Origin: an uncultured Actinomycetes bacterium
GTDB taxonomy: Bacteria > Actinomycetota > Actinomycetes > Nanopelagicales > Nanopelagicaceae
DNA: 20,416 nt
NCBI GenBank assembly: GCA_903907665.1
Contig: CAIVOW010000064.1
Coordinates: 1-20,416, forward strand
Direction of reading: 5' to 3'
The notes beneath the pieces are model-generated. The model saw only the letters and a list, made by a program, of their open reading frames with translations. It had not been told where the DNA came from and searched no databases. Positions 1 through 8,628 of this stretch are shown here, in pieces (within the stretch, counting starts at the first letter, position 1; the number at the start of each line of letters is the position of its first letter). The translations under genes and the position numbers were made by a program.

Positions 1-719
1 TTAAGAACCATTCGGTCGATCAGCCAATTCTCATCCACTCCAGCCCGAGTACTGGTATCGATGAACTTGCTGTCACGCAAGACTGTGAAGCGATCACTAA
101 TGTCGAGCATTTCAGACATGCGGTGGGAGATCATGACGACTGCCACGCCTTCATCGCGAAGCTGGCGAACAACTGCAAAAAGGGACTCTACTTCTTTAGG
201 AGCAAGCGATGAGGTTGGCTCATCAAGTAATAGGACTTTTGTATTAGAAGCAATTGCTCGGGCAATTTCCACCATTTGTTGGTGATGCTGGGGCAAGGTA
301 CTGACTTCCGCACGTGGATTTACTTCCAGGTTTAGGCGCTTGAGAAACTCAACTGCGCGTTTATCTGTGTCTTTCCAATCTATTCCGAGTTTATTTCTGG
401 TCTGGTTATGACCTAGAAAAACGTTTTCAGCCACACTCAAATGTGGAACAAGACTGAGTTCTTGGCTCACCATGGTGATGCCATATGCCATTGAATCGCG
501 AACACCTTGAAAATTAACTTGGGTTCCATCCATCAAGATCTGTCCTTCGTCTTGCTTAATCACGCCTGCAAGAATTTTCAATAGGGTTGACTTACCAGAC
601 CCATTTTCACCTGCGACCGTATGAACTTCACCAGGAAAAAGATCTATGTGAACATCTTGTAGCGCGCGGACAGCATCGAAATTCTTCGAAATATTTGTCA
701 TAGATACGCTAGCTGTCAT
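1..719 (-). CDS. Sugar-type ABC transporter ATP-binding protein (RbsA/MglA/XylG family), 3' part outside window
   Basis: Translating the minus strand from the ATG at 719 gives 239 open codons running off the left edge. They form the first nucleotide-binding domain of an RbsA-type ATPase, which normally has about 500 residues and two such domains. Walker A is GENGSGKST (residues 37-45), the Q-loop lies in MVSQELSLVPHLSVAENV, Walker B is VLLLDEPTS (162-170) and the H-loop is MISHRM. The protein would energise import of a small solute, often a sugar, at the inner face of the membrane. The signature region reads LPQHHQQMVEIARA instead of the usual LSxxxxQMxEIA form, which is odd but in the right place. 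The start lies 8 nt after the VOC gene's stop on the same strand, so the two are probably cotranscribed. No clear Shine-Dalgarno is visible; a second in-frame ATG at 701 is possible. The substrate cannot be told from this part. Confidence 0.9.
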   Translation of the reverse strand, partial: MTASVSMTNISKNFDAVRALQDVHIDLFPGEVHTVAGENGSGKSTLLKILAGVIKQDEGQILMDGTQVNFQGVRDSMAYGITMVSQELSLVPHLSVAENVFLGHNQTRNKLGIDWKDTDKRAVEFLKRLNLEVNPRAEVSTLPQHHQQMVEIARAIASNTKVLLLDEPTSSLAPKEVESLFAVVRQLRDEGVAVVMISHRMSEMLDISDRFTVLRDSKFIDTSTRAGVDENWLIDRMVL

Positions 720-727
720 GGGAATAT

Positions 728-1231
728 TTATTTTCGGTCGTACTCAACGAGTTCGAGCTGGTTATCCCATGGATCTAGAACATAAATGATTCGCTGCCCA
801 GCAGCTGGACCTTCGGTGATAGCTATTGGTCCTGCCATAAATCGAAGAGAGTATTTATCTCGCAGCGCAAGAACTGCATCTAGATTTGTTACTTTAAAAG
901 CAATGTGATGCCCGCCAAGATCTGAATTCTTTGGAGGTGTAGTTCTGCGATCTGTTGGCCGGTCGTATTGGAAAAGCTCCAAGCGGCTTGCGTTGCCATA
1001 TTCCAACATAGCAATAGTAAATCTTCCATCAACTACGTTGACGTGTGCTTCTGCCCAATCTTTTCCATCGACTTTATCAAATTCGCGAGCATCAAATGGC
1101 CCTAAGCGAAAAATCTCTTTAGCTCCAAGTAAAGTTGAATAAAACGCAACGGCCTCATCTAGGTGTGGAATTGTTATTCCAACGTGATCCATACCCTCTA
1201 AGCCAGGAATAATTTGAGTGGTGAATGACAT
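728..1231 (-). CDS. VOC (vicinal oxygen chelate) family protein, glyoxalase/dioxygenase-like
   Basis: 167-residue protein with two beta-alpha-beta-beta-beta halves typical of the VOC superfamily (glyoxalase I, extradiol dioxygenase, methylmalonyl-CoA epimerase). Candidate metal ligands sit in the expected positions: H16 in MDHVGI, E85 in RLELFQY, H108/H109 in GGHHIAF and E160 in NQLELVEY. The ATG at 1231 is preferred over a TTG one codon upstream because AGGAG lies 5 nt before it and only 2 nt before the TTG. The gene sits between an SDR gene and an ABC ATPase on the same strand, ending 8 nt before the latter. This suggests a small catabolic or uptake operon. The reaction cannot be assigned from the fold: isomerase, lyase and dioxygenase activities all occur in this family. 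Confidence 0.85.
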   Translation of the reverse strand: MSFTTQIIPGLEGMDHVGITIPHLDEAVAFYSTLLGAKEIFRLGPFDAREFDKVDGKDWAEAHVNVVDGRFTIAMLEYGNASRLELFQYDRPTDRRTTPPKNSDLGGHHIAFKVTNLDAVLALRDKYSLRFMAGPIAITEGPAAGQRIIYVLDPWDNQLELVEYDRK

Positions 1232-1449
1232 CAACGCTCCTAATCAAAAATAGTGGCTCTGGTCGGCACCGGGAACGCAATTCTGACTCGTGTATGTATC
1301 GTTCGTCAAGGATTGGTCATACCATTTGCACAGATAAATAAAATGATATCAAAACGTTATGAATCTCCGAGGTGCTGTTGAACTCGTTGAACTAGCTAAA
1401 AAACGCTTAATATAGGCGTAATACCTGATTAATACTTACTTTAGGGTTG
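1232..1449 (-). promoter_or_regulatory. Intergenic region with candidate VOC-ABC promoter
   Basis: This 218-nt non-coding stretch separates the end of the SDR gene from the VOC start, both on the minus strand. On the minus strand it carries TTGACGAACGATAC (1309-1296), which could be a -35 box and shares TTGACGA with the palindromes at 2286 and 8629. No convincing -10 hexamer follows at 17 nt, so the promoter is tentative. On the plus strand GTTGAACT is repeated directly at 1377-1384 and 1386-1393 (9-nt period). I found no gene or structured RNA here. Confidence 0.3.
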
Positions 1450-2226
1450 CTAATTAGGCATCAAGCGGCCGCCATTGACGTCGAGAACCGTCCCTGTGAT
1501 GTACGACGCTTCATCGCTTGCTAGAAAAAGCACTGGATCTACACACTCTCGAAGTTCTGGCATCCGACCTAATGGAATGGCACTCAAAACCTCGGTTCGA
1601 TCAGTTTCGCTCAATTCATCGAACATTCCGGCTAATCGATCAGTCAGAAAAAGCCCGGGGGCAATCGCATTGACTCGGATTCCAAACTCACCAACTTCTT
1701 TCGCAAGACGGCGGGTTAGTCCAGTAATCGCGGCCTTAGCTGCTGCATATGGAATCCCAGTCACAGGACTAGCGCTTCTTCCCCCAATGGAGGAGAAGGT
1801 AATAATTGAGCCGCCATGATTCTTCTTCATATGCGGAATAACCGCGCGAGCGCAGTAATAGGTTCCCTTCACATTCACATCAATAACAAGATCCAAATCA
1901 GCATCAGAAATATCAGCCATATCCCTAGGAGTGCCGAGAGAACCACCTGCAGCTGCAATCAGAATATTAATTCCGCCAAGGGATTGTGCTAACGCATCAA
2001 TAGCCGTCGTTACCGCCAGACCATCTCGAACATCCACAACCCTTGCATCAACCTGCGCGCCTTGGGATGTTAGTTTCTTCACAACAGCATCTATCGCACC
2101 TTGGTTTGTGTCCAGGATTCCTACTCGGCCACCTTGGTTCACAACTTCGGTCGCAATCGCTGCGCCAATTCCGCCAGCACCACCAGTAATGATTATCGTC
2201 TTTCCAAGAAAGCGTTGGGCAGCCAT
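1450..2226 (-). CDS. Short-chain dehydrogenase/reductase (classical SDR)
   Basis: 258-residue classical SDR, the normal length. The N-terminal Rossmann motif is TGGAGGIG; the LIAAAGG segment matches the NNAG structural motif; the catalytic set is Ser145/146 with Y160-x3-K164 in PYAAAK; the C-terminal TGTVLDVNGG is typical. Asp near the end of the second beta strand (GILDTN) suggests NAD(H) rather than NADP(H). Such enzymes interconvert alcohols and ketones or work in beta-oxidation-like steps. The gene is divergent from the 2-aminobenzoyl-CoA monooxygenase/reductase gene, sharing a 125-nt promoter region with a palindrome. That makes a role in the same catabolic route possible, for example dehydrogenating a hydroxylated indole intermediate or reducing a cyclohexenoyl-CoA ketone. 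This is inference from position only. AAAGGAG lies about 10 nt before the ATG. Confidence 0.92.
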   Translation of the reverse strand: MAAQRFLGKTIIITGGAGGIGAAIATEVVNQGGRVGILDTNQGAIDAVVKKLTSQGAQVDARVVDVRDGLAVTTAIDALAQSLGGINILIAAAGGSLGTPRDMADISDADLDLVIDVNVKGTYYCARAVIPHMKKNHGGSIITFSSIGGRSASPVTGIPYAAAKAAITGLTRRLAKEVGEFGIRVNAIAPGLFLTDRLAGMFDELSETDRTEVLSAIPLGRMPELRECVDPVLFLASDEASYITGTVLDVNGGRLMPN

Positions 2227-2285
2227 GAAGGTGAAGCTCCTTTTGCGAGGTCGGTACTGGCGCTACCTTACCTCTAGGCTTATCC

Positions 2286-2299
2286 TTGACGATAGTCAA
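2286..2299. promoter_or_regulatory. Palindromic candidate operator TTGACGATAGTCAA in divergent promoter
   Basis: Perfect 5-bp arms TTGAC/GTCAA with a GATA spacer lie in the 125-nt region between the divergent SDR and monooxygenase/reductase genes. On the minus strand TTGACT could be the SDR -35 box (TAGAGG follows after 17 nt). On the plus strand GATAGT (2291-2296) could be the -10 box of the flavoprotein gene, with TTACCT (2268-2273) 17 nt upstream. A bound repressor would then block both promoters. A close copy lies at 8629-8642. Confidence 0.45.
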
Positions 2300-2351
2300 A
2301 TACTCGACATGACACCAAAAATCTTGTCGTGGCAAATTCCAAGGAGGCTGT

Positions 2352-4745
2352 ATGAAGATTGTTTCAATCGGTGGCGGTGCTGCTGGGCTCTACTTCGGAA
2401 TACTTATGAAGAAGCAAGATCCAAGCCATGAAATAACCGTGATTGAGCGAAACCGCCCCTATGACACTTTCGGATGGGGTGTGGTCTTTTCGGATTCAAC
2501 GTTAGGCAACTTTGTGCGCGCGGATGAACCGACGGCACGAGAAATTCTTGGTTCATTCAACCATTGGGATGACATTGATGTGCGCATTAATGGCAAAAAC
2601 TTTATCTCCGGCGGGCATGGGTTCTGCGGAATTGGCAGAAAACGCCTCCTGAATATTTTGCAGGAACGTGCAGAAGGATTAGGCGTAAAACTTTTATTTG
2701 AGACTGACATTAAAGATGATGAAGTTGTTGCAAAAGAGTACGACGCCGATATCGTCATCGCTGCCGATGGACTTAATAGTTTTATACGCGATAAGTATAA
2801 GGCGACCTTCAAACCGGATATCGATGTACGTAAATGTCGCTTTGTGTGGCTTGGTACAAAAAAGATGTTCAAAGATTTTACTTTTATATTTAAGAAAACT
2901 GAATTTGGTTGGTTCCAAGCACACGTTTATCAATTTGATGGTGATACCTCGACCTTTATTGTAGAAACACCTGAAGAAGTGTGGGCAAAAGCTGGGCTCG
3001 ACAAAATGGAACAACCTGAGGCGATTGCATTTCTCGAAAATCTTTTTGCAGATGATCTAGAAGGTGCAGCATTAATGAGCAATGCATCTCATCTGCGCGG
3101 ATCTGCAAATTGGATTAAGTTTCCACGCGTAATCTGCGAAAATTGGATTCAGTGGAATGAGATTGGCTCCAAGAAAGTGCCTGTCATTCTTATGGGCGAT
3201 GCAGCCCATACCGCACACTTCTCAATTGGATCAGGCACAAAGCTTGCGATGGAAGATGCGATTGATCTCGCACAATCATTTGCAGATAACTCCAGCAAGG
3301 GAATTCAGGCTGTTCTTGACTCATATCAAGCCAATCGCTCTGTTGAAGTTGCAAAAATCCAAAATGCAGCAAGAAACGCAATGGTCTGGTTTGAAGAAAT
3401 TGAGCGATATTCACATCTTCCTGAAGAGCAATTTAATTTCTCTCTGCTTACTCGAAGCCAGCGTATCTCTCATGAAAATCTTCGCTTACGAGATTCAGCT
3501 TACATATCTCAATTCGATAAATGGTTTACAGCCAAAACTTTTGCTGATGCAGGCTTGCCTGTGCCAAGCCCTGATTTAGAAGTTCCACCTATGTTTACTC
3601 CTTTGAAAGTCCGCGATGTCGTGCTAAAAAATCGTGTGGTTGTTTCTCCGATGGCGCAGTACTCAGCCGTGGATGGATTGGCCGCTGATTACCATCTTGT
3701 TCATCTTGGAGCCCGTGCAATGGGTGGCGCCGGCTTGGTTGTTACCGAGATGACTTGTGTGAGTGCCGATGCTCGAATCACACCAGGTTGCCCAGGACTA
3801 TATAAGCCTGAACACACTCAAGGTTGGAAGCGAGTCGTTGATTTCGTGCATCAAAATACAGATGCGAAGATTGCAATACAGATCGGTCACGCAGGTGCAA
3901 AGGGTTCAACCAAACTTGCATGGGAGGGAATCGATAAGCCAGTCGAAAAAGATGGCTGGCCATTAATTTCAGCTTCCGCAGAGCAATACCTAGAAGGTGT
4001 CTCAGATACATCGCGTGAAATGACGCGCGAGGACATGGACCGCGTTAAAGCAGATTTCGTACGCGCTACCCAAGAAGCTGAGAAGGCCGGATTTGATTGG
4101 CTTGAACTCCACGCAGCTCACGGTTATCTACTTTCCTCATTCATCTCCCCTATCACCAACCATCGCACTGATGAATATGGTGGCTCCTTCGAAAATCGTT
4201 TGCGTTATCCGCTTGAGGTTTTTGCGGCAGTCCGAGAAGTTTGGCCGAGTGGAAAACCAATTAGCGTTCGAGTTTCAGCACATGACTGGACCGAAGGTGG
4301 AATAACTCCAGACGATGCGGTCGATATCGCAAAGGCATTTAAAGCTGCTGGGGCCGACATGATTGACTGCTCATCAGGTCAGGTAACAAAGAAAGAAAAA
4401 CCTGTTTACGGAAGAATGTTCCAAACTCCTTTTGCAGATCAAATCCGTAACGAGGCAGGCATTCGGACAATTGCTGTTGGAGCTATTTTTGAGGCCGATA
4501 ACATCAACACCATCATTGCAGCAGGCCGCGCAGATCTTTGCGCCGTTGCTCGTATGCATCTAGTTAACCCAGCATGGACGTTGCTTGAAGCTGCAAAAAT
4601 TGGCTATAAAGATGTGAAATGGCCAAAGCAGTACGTTTCTGCCAAGGTTCAGATCGAGCGCAATATTGAACGTGACAAGCAAGTAGCTGCTGCGGCAAAG
4701 AGTGCGATGAGCTATGAGCAAATCACGCAAGCATTCGAAAGCTGA
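2352..4745 (+). CDS. 2-aminobenzoyl-CoA (anthraniloyl-CoA) monooxygenase/reductase, FAD hydroxylase fused to an Old Yellow Enzyme domain
   Basis: 797-residue fusion. Residues 1 to about 400 are a group A flavin monooxygenase of the salicylyl-CoA 5-hydroxylase type: GGGAAG near residue 7 binds FAD and GDAAHTAHF (G282, D283) is the second flavin motif. From residue 414 (MFTPLKVRDVVLKNR) an Old Yellow Enzyme/NADH:flavin oxidoreductase barrel follows, with IQIGHAGAKG and the HAAHGYLLSSFISP and NHRTDEYGGS signatures. This order is that of the Aromatoleum evansii 2-aminobenzoyl-CoA monooxygenase/reductase, which hydroxylates and reduces 2-aminobenzoyl-CoA to 2-amino-5-oxocyclohex-1-ene-1-carbonyl-CoA. 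Salicylyl-CoA 5-hydroxylases usually lack the second domain, although databases name both alike, so another ortho-substituted benzoyl-CoA is the main alternative. A strong AAGGAGG (2341-2347) lies 4 nt before the ATG. The gene is convergent with iorB (25-nt gap). No aryl-CoA ligase gene lies nearby. Confidence 0.88.
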   Translation: MKIVSIGGGAAGLYFGILMKKQDPSHEITVIERNRPYDTFGWGVVFSDSTLGNFVRADEPTAREILGSFNHWDDIDVRINGKNFISGGHGFCGIGRKRLLNILQERAEGLGVKLLFETDIKDDEVVAKEYDADIVIAADGLNSFIRDKYKATFKPDIDVRKCRFVWLGTKKMFKDFTFIFKKTEFGWFQAHVYQFDGDTSTFIVETPEEVWAKAGLDKMEQPEAIAFLENLFADDLEGAALMSNASHLRGSANWIKFPRVICENWIQWNEIGSKKVPVILMGDAAHTAHFSIGSGTKLAMEDAIDLAQSFADNSSKGIQAVLDSYQANRSVEVAKIQNAARNAMVWFEEIERYSHLPEEQFNFSLLTRSQRISHENLRLRDSAYISQFDKWFTAKTFADAGLPVPSPDLEVPPMFTPLKVRDVVLKNRVVVSPMAQYSAVDGLAADYHLVHLGARAMGGAGLVVTEMTCVSADARITPGCPGLYKPEHTQGWKRVVDFVHQNTDAKIAIQIGHAGAKGSTKLAWEGIDKPVEKDGWPLISASAEQYLEGVSDTSREMTREDMDRVKADFVRATQEAEKAGFDWLELHAAHGYLLSSFISPITNHRTDEYGGSFENRLRYPLEVFAAVREVWPSGKPISVRVSAHDWTEGGITPDDAVDIAKAFKAAGADMIDCSSGQVTKKEKPVYGRMFQTPFADQIRNEAGIRTIAVGAIFEADNINTIIAAGRADLCAVARMHLVNPAWTLLEAAKIGYKDVKWPKQYVSAKVQIERNIERDKQVAAAAKSAMSYEQITQAFES

Positions 4746-4770
4746 GCAGGTTAATAAAAATCTAGAACAT

Positions 4771-6366
4771 TTAGCCAGCGAGGATGGCGCGTAACTTGGC
4801 GCCATTCTCATCAGCTAGAGCTGCTGAGCGCAATCCTGCAACCGCGGATGCCAAGTCTGAATTATCCGCCTTATTCATATTCGATTTTACATACTCCATA
4901 ATCAATTCAAAGTTAGCCCAACCATTGTGGTGAGTGGCGCCATATCCCTTGATTACGTTCGCACTTTCTGCGACTTCATAAGCTAGTTGATAATTCTTTA
5001 CTATTGCGAGATTAATCATCGCAATCCAATCTTCTATCCGAGCTTGTTCAAGGTTAAAGCGCAAAGAGCGGCGGCGAATTCTACGCAGACGAGCTATGAA
5101 ATAAAGTGTTAGATAACCATGAACCGAAGTTGTTTGAAGCTTAATTCCATCTCTAGTAAATGTCTCAATGAGGGAATTGACCCACTTGGTACGTAAGATC
5201 CATTTACCAATGGGTGTTGGCAAAGTATCAGCGAACTCTTCAGCTTGTGGGTGAAGAAATTCACGAACTTGCATCATCTGTTCATCTTTAATTTTTGCTT
5301 CTATTCCAACACGTTCAAAGCGTGATCGGCGCGTTTTTAAATCCGCGACTCTAATCGTATCTTCATACGTCATCCATAGCGCGGTATATCTGGCAGCTTC
5401 ATTCAAAACCTGAGCAGTGCCGTTGCCGTACTGAGCCTCAGCGCTATTAATGCTGAGCAAGCGATCAAGATATACCTGCGCATATTTAATATCTTGATAA
5501 TCAGCGCAACGCTTAATGCCGTTTACTAACATCACCGCACTGGCTTCTGGAAATTCGTCCTTAATCCTTGCAGCTAAGTTCTTTAATTTTGAACCAACAG
5601 CGCTAGCTGGGTCATTAATGATTGCTAGTTCTTCCTCTGGTGTTAACGCGTTGAGGTTTGCAGACGGCGCATCTTTTGGTTTAAGCCCGATAGATACGGG
5701 TACTGCCTTTGAAGGAGGCTTCAAGGCCAAAGTAGCTTGTGCATATCCAAGCTCAAAAGCTTGTAGTGAAGTTTTTACTCCCACACCGCCACGTTCGATC
5801 GCGCCCATAAATTCTTCGCGATTGAAAGGTAGCGCTTTACTTCCAGCAAGCGCGCCAAAAAGTGCTGAAGAAATGACACTTCCTGCATCTTCGGCCACTT
5901 TGGCAAAATCAGCGGCAATAAAAGTTAGCGCAGCGCTGCGAGCAGAATCAATCAGTACTTGCGAATCTACGCGCCCATCACCCATTGCCATCTTCTCCTG
6001 CATTGAATAAACGCGGTGAGTTGATGCAATAAATGTGGTGACATCCGGGGAAACAAACCCTCGCTGAACTGCTCGACCCGCTTCCATAAGTTCGGAAGCA
6101 ATGACGATATCGACTTCACCTGGCGCTGCCATGGTGCTAAGAATTGGTTCTTGGTTTTGACCGCTGAGCTTGGGAAAAAATTCTAGGTAATAAACAGTGG
6201 TACCTGTTCGCTGCGCAACGCCTGGAACCGAGGTGGTTTGTGCCCAGTACCCAGAGCGCTCAGCCATATCGACACACCAATCGGCTAAGACTCCGCCACC
6301 TTCCCCGCCCATTGCCAATATCGCCATAGTGATTGGACGAGTCTGGGTAGTAAAAGTTTTAGACAT
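4771..6366 (-). CDS. iorB: Indolepyruvate-type 2-oxoacid:ferredoxin oxidoreductase, beta (gamma-domain) subunit, long form
   Basis: 531 residues. The N-terminal part (roughly 1-200, with GGEGGGV near residue 20 and the SVPGVAQRTGTTVYY segment) is the pyruvate-ferredoxin-oxidoreductase gamma domain that binds CoA-related substrate and partners the TPP subunit. The long C-terminal region is the extension found in the IorB form of many aerobic bacteria; archaeal IorB is only about 200 residues. The start overlaps the 3' end of iorA by 8 nt, with GGGA about 4 nt before the ATG at 6366, so the two are translationally coupled. The enzyme oxidatively decarboxylates aryl 2-oxoacids to aryl-CoA thioesters with ferredoxin as acceptor. 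The actual 2-oxoacid is not readable from sequence. The context suggests isatinate as an alternative to indolepyruvate. Confidence 0.88.
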   Translation of the reverse strand: MSKTFTTQTRPITMAILAMGGEGGGVLADWCVDMAERSGYWAQTTSVPGVAQRTGTTVYYLEFFPKLSGQNQEPILSTMAAPGEVDIVIASELMEAGRAVQRGFVSPDVTTFIASTHRVYSMQEKMAMGDGRVDSQVLIDSARSAALTFIAADFAKVAEDAGSVISSALFGALAGSKALPFNREEFMGAIERGGVGVKTSLQAFELGYAQATLALKPPSKAVPVSIGLKPKDAPSANLNALTPEEELAIINDPASAVGSKLKNLAARIKDEFPEASAVMLVNGIKRCADYQDIKYAQVYLDRLLSINSAEAQYGNGTAQVLNEAARYTALWMTYEDTIRVADLKTRRSRFERVGIEAKIKDEQMMQVREFLHPQAEEFADTLPTPIGKWILRTKWVNSLIETFTRDGIKLQTTSVHGYLTLYFIARLRRIRRRSLRFNLEQARIEDWIAMINLAIVKNYQLAYEVAESANVIKGYGATHHNGWANFELIMEYVKSNMNKADNSDLASAVAGLRSAALADENGAKLRAILAG

Positions 6367-8524
6367 AAATCCCTGCCATGCGTGATTCGATTCTATTTTG
6401 TAAGCGCGAAATTATCGCCTTTCGAGTAGCGAGCTTCATTCGATCCCAGATCGAAGGATTATTAATAATTTCGGTACGGTAGAAAGATGGACACAGAACT
6501 GCAGCATGGGCCGCTTCTCCGCAAAGTCCACATCCAACGCAAGTATCAAGTACCTGTGCAATCGGGTCTTTACGCATCGGATCTGGATTAGGAGCGATAG
6601 TCAGCGATGGACAACCGCTAATACGAATACAGGAGTGATCACCCGTGCAGGTATCTGGGTCTACCCCAAATCGTTCGCGGACAACTCGCTTACCTTCTTT
6701 AATCTTACGATTCATCTCTGGTTTGATACGACGCTGTTTGTTTAACGTACATTCACTTGTCGCGATAATGACTTTAGGGCCGCTCTCCTTGGAAGTGAGT
6801 GCACCCTTCATGATGTCACGCATTTCAGAGACGCGGTATGTGTTATGAACCGCCTTTACCCACTTGACTCCAATGCCACGCACCGCAGCTTCAATAGGAT
6901 GTTTTGTTGATCGAATCTTATTTTCAGCAGTCGATGAAAGCAGATCTTGTCCACCCGTAGCTGCGCTATAGGCATTGTCAACAATAACTGTTAGTCCATC
7001 GCTTTCGTTGAACACTGCATTACCAATACCGCTAGTTAAACCGTTGTGCCAGAAACCACCATCACCCATAAAGCTAATAGATTTCTTTTCACTCGATGAG
7101 TCATGTAGTGCCGATGCTCCTGCAGTACCAAGTCCGTAACCCATCGTTGTTGCACCAATATTAAATGGCGGCAGGATTGAGAATAAATGGCAACCAATAT
7201 CTGCACTTATGTGATGGCTCCCTGTTTCACGTTCCGCAAGTTTGAGCGCCGTAAAAATTGGACGCTCTGGGCAGCCAGTACAAAATGAAGGTGGTCGACC
7301 ATGTACAACTTCGGCTGGAATCGTTGTCGTCAGCGAGTTTGGCTTATCGCCACTTGGCCGAACTAGTGCAGGTAAATTATTTTCATCAACCAATTCCGGA
7401 GCGTACTTACGTAAGAATTCAAGTAGTCCCTTGACGACCGCCGCAGGCGTATATTCACCAGCTGGTGGCAAGAAATCTTTGCCGTGCAATTTAGTTGGCA
7501 CATCGCCACGGCGCAGAACTGCATGAATGTTCTGCTCGATGTAATCTGGCTGGCCTTCTTCAACAAGAAGAACTGATTTCTTACTCTTAGCAAATTCGAT
7601 TACTTCATCGCCAACAATTGGGTAAGTGACGTTAAGAATATACAACGGGACCTTACTATTGCCATAAACATCAGAGAGCCCAAGAAGCTGAAGTGCACGG
7701 ATTACAGTGTTATACAGACCGCCTTGCATAATAATTCCGAAATCTTGGGTGCCATCGGAGAAGACTTCATTAAGTTTATTTTCCTTAATGTATTTAACGG
7801 CTTGCGGCCAACGCGTATTTATTTTTTCCTGCTCATGAAGGAAACTAGATGGAGGCAACACAATTCGATCAGTCGCACGACGTGGTTGCTCAAGTGCTTC
7901 TTTCAAAGTGAATTTTGAGCGGACATTATCTTTGGCAACAAAACGACCATGTAAATGGCATGAACGCAGACGAAGTTGCAACATGACAGGAGTATTGGAA
8001 GCTTCTGATAGTTGAAAACCAGATTCGACAGAATCAACAATTGCAGTGAGATTTGGACGAGGATCCATAAGCCAGATTTGCGACTTCATAGCAAACGCGT
8101 GTGAGCGCTCTTGCATAATGGAAGAGCCTTCGCCGTAATCCTCACCAACAATAATGAGTGCACCGCCCGTTACTCCACCAGAAGATAAATTGGCAAGAGC
8201 GTCCGACGCAACATTGGTACCAACGGTTGATTTAAAAGTTACCGCACCGCGCAGTGGATAATGCACTGAAGCAGCAAGCGACGCTGCAGCAGTTGCCTCT
8301 GACGCACTGTTCTCAAAATGAATTCCAAGTTCATCTAAAATTTCTTTGGCATCGCCCAATACATCCATCAAGTGCGAAATAGGAGCGCCTTGGTATCCGC
8401 CCACATACGCAACTCCAGATTGGAGCAGGGCCTTAGTCACTGCAAGAATTCCTTCGCCCAAAAATTCTTCGCCGGCACCTACACGTAGCTTTTCAACTTC
8501 TGCTGCAAACGAACGCTCAGCCAT
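6359..8524 (-). CDS. iorA: Indolepyruvate-type 2-oxoacid:ferredoxin oxidoreductase, alpha (TPP/Fe-S) subunit
   Basis: 721 residues in the family order: pyrimidine-binding domain I (GGYQGAPISHLMD, then ENSASEATAAA), a CoA-binding-type middle region, a TPP-binding domain with GDGG (G487-D488-G489) followed by VDNAYSAATG, and a C-terminal ferredoxin-like domain. The last has two cysteine groups, CTGDHSCIRISGCP from C626 and CVGCGLCGEA...LCP from C662, which should hold [4Fe-4S] clusters. The ATG at 8524 is chosen because GGAG lies 4 nt before it; a GTG at 8539 in the same frame has no ribosome site. With IorB it would convert an aryl 2-oxoacid plus CoA to aryl-CoA, CO2 and reduced ferredoxin. 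It is divergent from the isatin-hydrolase-like gene, whose product would be an aryl 2-oxoacid. No ferredoxin gene is seen in the window. Confidence 0.92.
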   Translation of the reverse strand: MAERSFAAEVEKLRVGAGEEFLGEGILAVTKALLQSGVAYVGGYQGAPISHLMDVLGDAKEILDELGIHFENSASEATAAASLAASVHYPLRGAVTFKSTVGTNVASDALANLSSGGVTGGALIIVGEDYGEGSSIMQERSHAFAMKSQIWLMDPRPNLTAIVDSVESGFQLSEASNTPVMLQLRLRSCHLHGRFVAKDNVRSKFTLKEALEQPRRATDRIVLPPSSFLHEQEKINTRWPQAVKYIKENKLNEVFSDGTQDFGIIMQGGLYNTVIRALQLLGLSDVYGNSKVPLYILNVTYPIVGDEVIEFAKSKKSVLLVEEGQPDYIEQNIHAVLRRGDVPTKLHGKDFLPPAGEYTPAAVVKGLLEFLRKYAPELVDENNLPALVRPSGDKPNSLTTTIPAEVVHGRPPSFCTGCPERPIFTALKLAERETGSHHISADIGCHLFSILPPFNIGATTMGYGLGTAGASALHDSSSEKKSISFMGDGGFWHNGLTSGIGNAVFNESDGLTVIVDNAYSAATGGQDLLSSTAENKIRSTKHPIEAAVRGIGVKWVKAVHNTYRVSEMRDIMKGALTSKESGPKVIIATSECTLNKQRRIKPEMNRKIKEGKRVVRERFGVDPDTCTGDHSCIRISGCPSLTIAPNPDPMRKDPIAQVLDTCVGCGLCGEAAHAAVLCPSFYRTEIINNPSIWDRMKLATRKAIISRLQNRIESRMAGIYV

Positions 8525-8628
8525 GGGACTCCAAGTCACTTTGCAATTGAGGACAACGCTTCGGTAATTGTGCCATCAGCACCTAAGCGTGTCCACCGAT
8601 TGTGGCCTTAAATACGCCGTGCCTATTA

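Noticed and set aside
61..285. Plus-strand ORF of 74 codons
   Set aside because: It is antisense to the ABC ATPase, which has full Walker and H-loop motifs on the minus strand. The ORF shows no domain.
1931..2431. Plus-strand ORF of 166 codons
   Set aside because: It overlaps the SDR gene antisense, and then the start of the flavoprotein in another frame. It is low-complexity and without motifs.
2352..4745. Salicylyl-CoA 5-hydroxylase
   Set aside because: The N-terminal half alone would allow it, but the fused Old Yellow Enzyme domain is the mark of 2-aminobenzoyl-CoA monooxygenase/reductase. It is kept as an alternative in the entry.
8525..8539. GTG start for iorA at 8539
   Set aside because: No ribosome site precedes it, whereas GGAG stands 4 nt before the ATG at 8524.
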